Assembly (NCBI GenBank): GCA_003223995.1
Contig: QHYA01000145.1
Location: 1 to 15,375 of the forward strand
DNA length: 15,375 nucleotides
DNA from: Acidobacteriota bacterium
GTDB lineage: Bacteria > Acidobacteriota > Polarisedimenticolia > QHYA01
Reading direction: 5' to 3'
How positions within the stretch are numbered: the stretch's first letter is position 1; each line of letters opens with the position of its first letter. A program made the translations under genes and the position numbers. The notes beneath the pieces are model-generated. The model was not told where the DNA came from, made no database searches, and worked only from the letters and a program-made list of their open reading frames with translations. Positions 13,819-15,375 of this stretch are shown here, in pieces.

Positions 13819-14496
13819 CTATGCCGGACGAGCGGTGGGGACAAGGAGCGAGCTGAGAAGCCTGGCTCCGGCCTTGACCCGCTTGACGTAGGCGCGGACG
13901 TCGTCTCGGATCCCGTCCTCGCCGAATGCCCTGTCGCCCGCGTTATAAGCCGCCAGCGCCCTCTCCCAGGAACCGTAGCGCTGGTGCAGGCGACAGAGCA
14001 AAGTCGAGCCGATTTCGATGTTCCTTCTGGAATCGAGAAGCTCGAGCCAGCGCGGCAGCGGGAGCCCCTCGCTGCGCGCCAGAGAGCGCGCGACCGCCGG
14101 CATCACCTGCATCAGGCCCACGGCTCCCACCGGCGAGACAGCCTCCTGCTGGAACCCGCTCTCGCGGTGAATGACCGCGAGGATCAAAGAAACCGGAATA
14201 CCGTGCCGCAGGGCGGCTTCCCGGGCGAGAGTGATCTGGGGCATGAGGGTTCCCACAGAAGGCGCCCGCTCCCCGCAGCGGCGAATCAGTTCCCGCGTAC
14301 GGAACGCGAGGCGTCTCGCAGCGACGGTCCGGGCATCGGGAAGGACGGCAGTTCCGACCGGTCCTGCGACGAGCGACTCGACACCTTCGAGCAGCGGCTC
14401 GGTAAAGACCGTCAGACTGCCGGAAGCGTGAAGAGGCAGAAGCAGTAGCGCCGCCGCCAGCGTCAGTGCGATCGAGCGTTCGGAGTATCGCCTCAT
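13819..14496 (-). CDS. Periplasmic lytic transglycosylase (SLT/goose-lysozyme-like fold)
   Basis: Lytic transglycosylases cleave peptidoglycan between MurNAc and GlcNAc, forming 1,6-anhydro ends, during wall remodelling or envelope-machine assembly. The 225-residue protein has a signal peptide (1-26, ending LLPLHASG) and a linker. The SLT domain (about 85-205) has PVSLILAVIHRESGF with catalytic Glu112, then VSPVGAVGLMQVMP, NIEIGSTLLCRLHQRYG and ERALAAYNAGD. This motif order is diagnostic of the family-1 SLT domain. There is no LysM or lipobox; Cys74 lies inside the chain. The ATG (complement of 14494-14496) is preceded on the minus strand by AAGGAGG (complement of 14502-14508) at ideal spacing. 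A hairpin follows the stop. The small-protein gene lies 157 bp downstream on the same strand. Confidence 0.9.
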   Translation of the reverse strand: MRRYSERSIALTLAAALLLLPLHASGSLTVFTEPLLEGVESLVAGPVGTAVLPDARTVAARRLAFRTRELIRRCGERAPSVGTLMPQITLAREAALRHGIPVSLILAVIHRESGFQQEAVSPVGAVGLMQVMPAVARSLARSEGLPLPRWLELLDSRRNIEIGSTLLCRLHQRYGSWERALAAYNAGDRAFGEDGIRDDVRAYVKRVKAGARLLSSLLVPTARPA

Positions 14497-14501
14497 CGGG
14501 G

Positions 14502-14508
14502 CCTCCTT
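14502..14508 (-). promoter_or_regulatory. Strong ribosome binding site for the lytic transglycosylase
   Basis: On the minus strand AAGGAGG is followed by five bases and the ATG at 14496. It is one of the strongest ribosome binding sites in the window. Confidence 0.7.
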
Positions 14509-14705
14509 GCATTACAGTCTTGCGGCCTCTTGCCTCCCCTCCCTTCTTCAAGATCAATGCCGCGCGGCTGGCCGGAGGCTCCTGCTTGCTCGAAAGCCTT
14601 CTCCGCAGGCACAAATTGGCGGACAGGCTTCGGGCAGACGGAAGCAGCGGCGCAGCGGCAAGAGTCCCCGAAAGCTGCCCTCGGTGTCCGATCGGTCTTT
14701 CCCGG

Positions 14706-14721
14706 CCGCCCGATCGGGCGG
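14706..14721. repeat. 16-bp perfect palindrome downstream of the alpha/beta hydrolase
   Basis: CCGCCCGATCGGGCGG is a perfect palindrome. It begins 18 bases beyond the hydrolase stop on the minus strand. As RNA it forms a strong GC hairpin with a very tight loop and no T-tract, so it may be a weak terminator, a pause site or a DNA-binding site. Confidence 0.55.
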
Positions 14722-14739
14722 TCCGGATCTGCGCTCTGG

Positions 14740-15375
14740 TCACGAGGCAGAGCTCTGCTCAGGTACTTCCGATTCTGGGGGCGCCTCCGCTTCCGGCCGT
14801 TCGCTCCCTGCTATCCTGCACAGCTCCTCGAGCACGAGCCGCGCGTAGGCGCGGGGCCGCGAGTAGGCTGCGCAGTGGCCAGAGAATCGCAGAATCCTGA
14901 GCTTCGCCCCCGGGAGCCGCTCTGACAGTCGCCGCGCCTCGCTCGCCGAGGTGACCGTGTCCCAGGATGAGGCCACGACCGAGACACGTGGCCCGAGATC
15001 GTCCGGAGGGAAACCCGGCGGATCGCATGTGAGAAGGCGGATCTTCTCCATGACGGTGGCGGGCGGGGTCGCCGCCTCCGCGGCGGCGCGAGACAAGGAG
15101 GGCATCCGGCGAAGCACTGTGGGAAACAATCCCTCCCAGCAGGCGAGAAGGCGGAATCCTGCGGTGAAGACCCGGGCGACACGAAGGGGATCCTCCCGCT
15201 TCTCGGCCCATTGCAGCACCGCCTGCTGGAACCGCGGGCGCCTGAGGGGATCCGGGGGGTGGCAGAGGAGCAGCCCCGAGACACACTCGGGTCTTCGGGC
15301 CGCCGCAGCCAGGGCCACCAGGCACCCGAAAGAGGTCCCCCACAGGATGGCCTGTGGAGCGGCCAAGGCGGCCAG
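14740..15375 (-). CDS. Alpha/beta-fold hydrolase, N-terminus beyond window
   Basis: The minus-strand frame is open to the last base of the window, so the start is outside. The visible part begins LAALAAPQAILWGTSFGCLVAL, where GTSFG is the nucleophile elbow (GxSxG) with the catalytic serine. The acid is probably the Asp in VVASSWDTVTSASEARRL and the histidine is in LRILRFSGHCAAY, giving a complete triad in the canonical order. A helical cap (roughly FQQAVLQWAEK to MPSLSRAAAEA) lies between strand 5 and the acid. The protein ends with an acidic, Pro/Ser-rich tail at TGA (complement of 14740-14742). Substrate cannot be told; esterase- or thioesterase-like activity is typical. No signal peptide can be judged. 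Confidence 0.85.
   Translation of the reverse strand: MAALAAPQAILWGTSFGCLVALAAAARRPECVSGLLLCHPPDPLRRPRFQQAVLQWAEKREDPLRVARVFTAGFRLLACWEGLFPTVLRRMPSLSRAAAEAATPPATVMEKIRLLTCDPPGFPPDDLGPRVSVVASSWDTVTSASEARRLSERLPGAKLRILRFSGHCAAYSRPRAYARLVLEELCRIAGSERPEAEAPPESEVPEQSSAS

Noticed and set aside
1..15375. CRISPR array, phage genes or a defence system
   Set aside because: No regularly spaced direct repeats and no nuclease, helicase, integrase or phage structural protein was recognised.

Overview
The window is a GC-rich stretch of an aerobic-type Gram-negative chromosome. A TonB-dependent receptor with an N-terminal carboxypeptidase-regulatory-like domain, a TMTC-like membrane protein with TPRs and a TM2-like protein suggest Acidobacteriota or a related soil/sediment lineage. 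That placement is inference, because no rRNA or phylogenetic marker is present.

Layout. Positions 1-1785 (+) hold a DUF72/YecE protein cut by the window edge and a FabH-type ketoacyl-ACP synthase III with an intact Cys-His-Asn triad. Positions 1845-3985 hold the most interesting locus: a divergent pair resembling the selenoneine genes senB (selenosugar synthase, -) and senA (EgtB-like C-Se bond-forming enzyme, +). Their start codons are only 26 bp apart. No senC/selD or egtD lies nearby. The SenA-like protein has the first iron-ligand histidine but lacks the expected HxxxH segment of its DinB domain.

Positions 4000-8150 form a mosaic accessory patch. It contains the frameshifted N-terminus of what looks like a repeated mobile-type gene (4279-4428), a secreted protein of unknown function, a TM2-like membrane protein (-), an IS91-like transposase fragment (about 6551-6757) and a secreted thioredoxin-fold-like protein whose style recalls Xanthomonadales.

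Positions 8172-11041 hold a short duplicated-domain protein (-) and, divergently, a TMTC-like membrane protein with C-terminal TPRs. The TPR region is broken by a frameshift that fits loss of 44 bp from one repeat unit.

Positions 11087-15375 are all on the minus strand: a TonB-dependent receptor, a small 89-residue protein with a GTG start, a periplasmic lytic transglycosylase and the 3' part of an alpha/beta hydrolase that runs off the window. Ribosome binding sites are strong for several genes (FabH, the small protein, the transglycosylase), whereas the sen-like pair has none and may be leaderless. No tRNA, rRNA or CRISPR array was seen.
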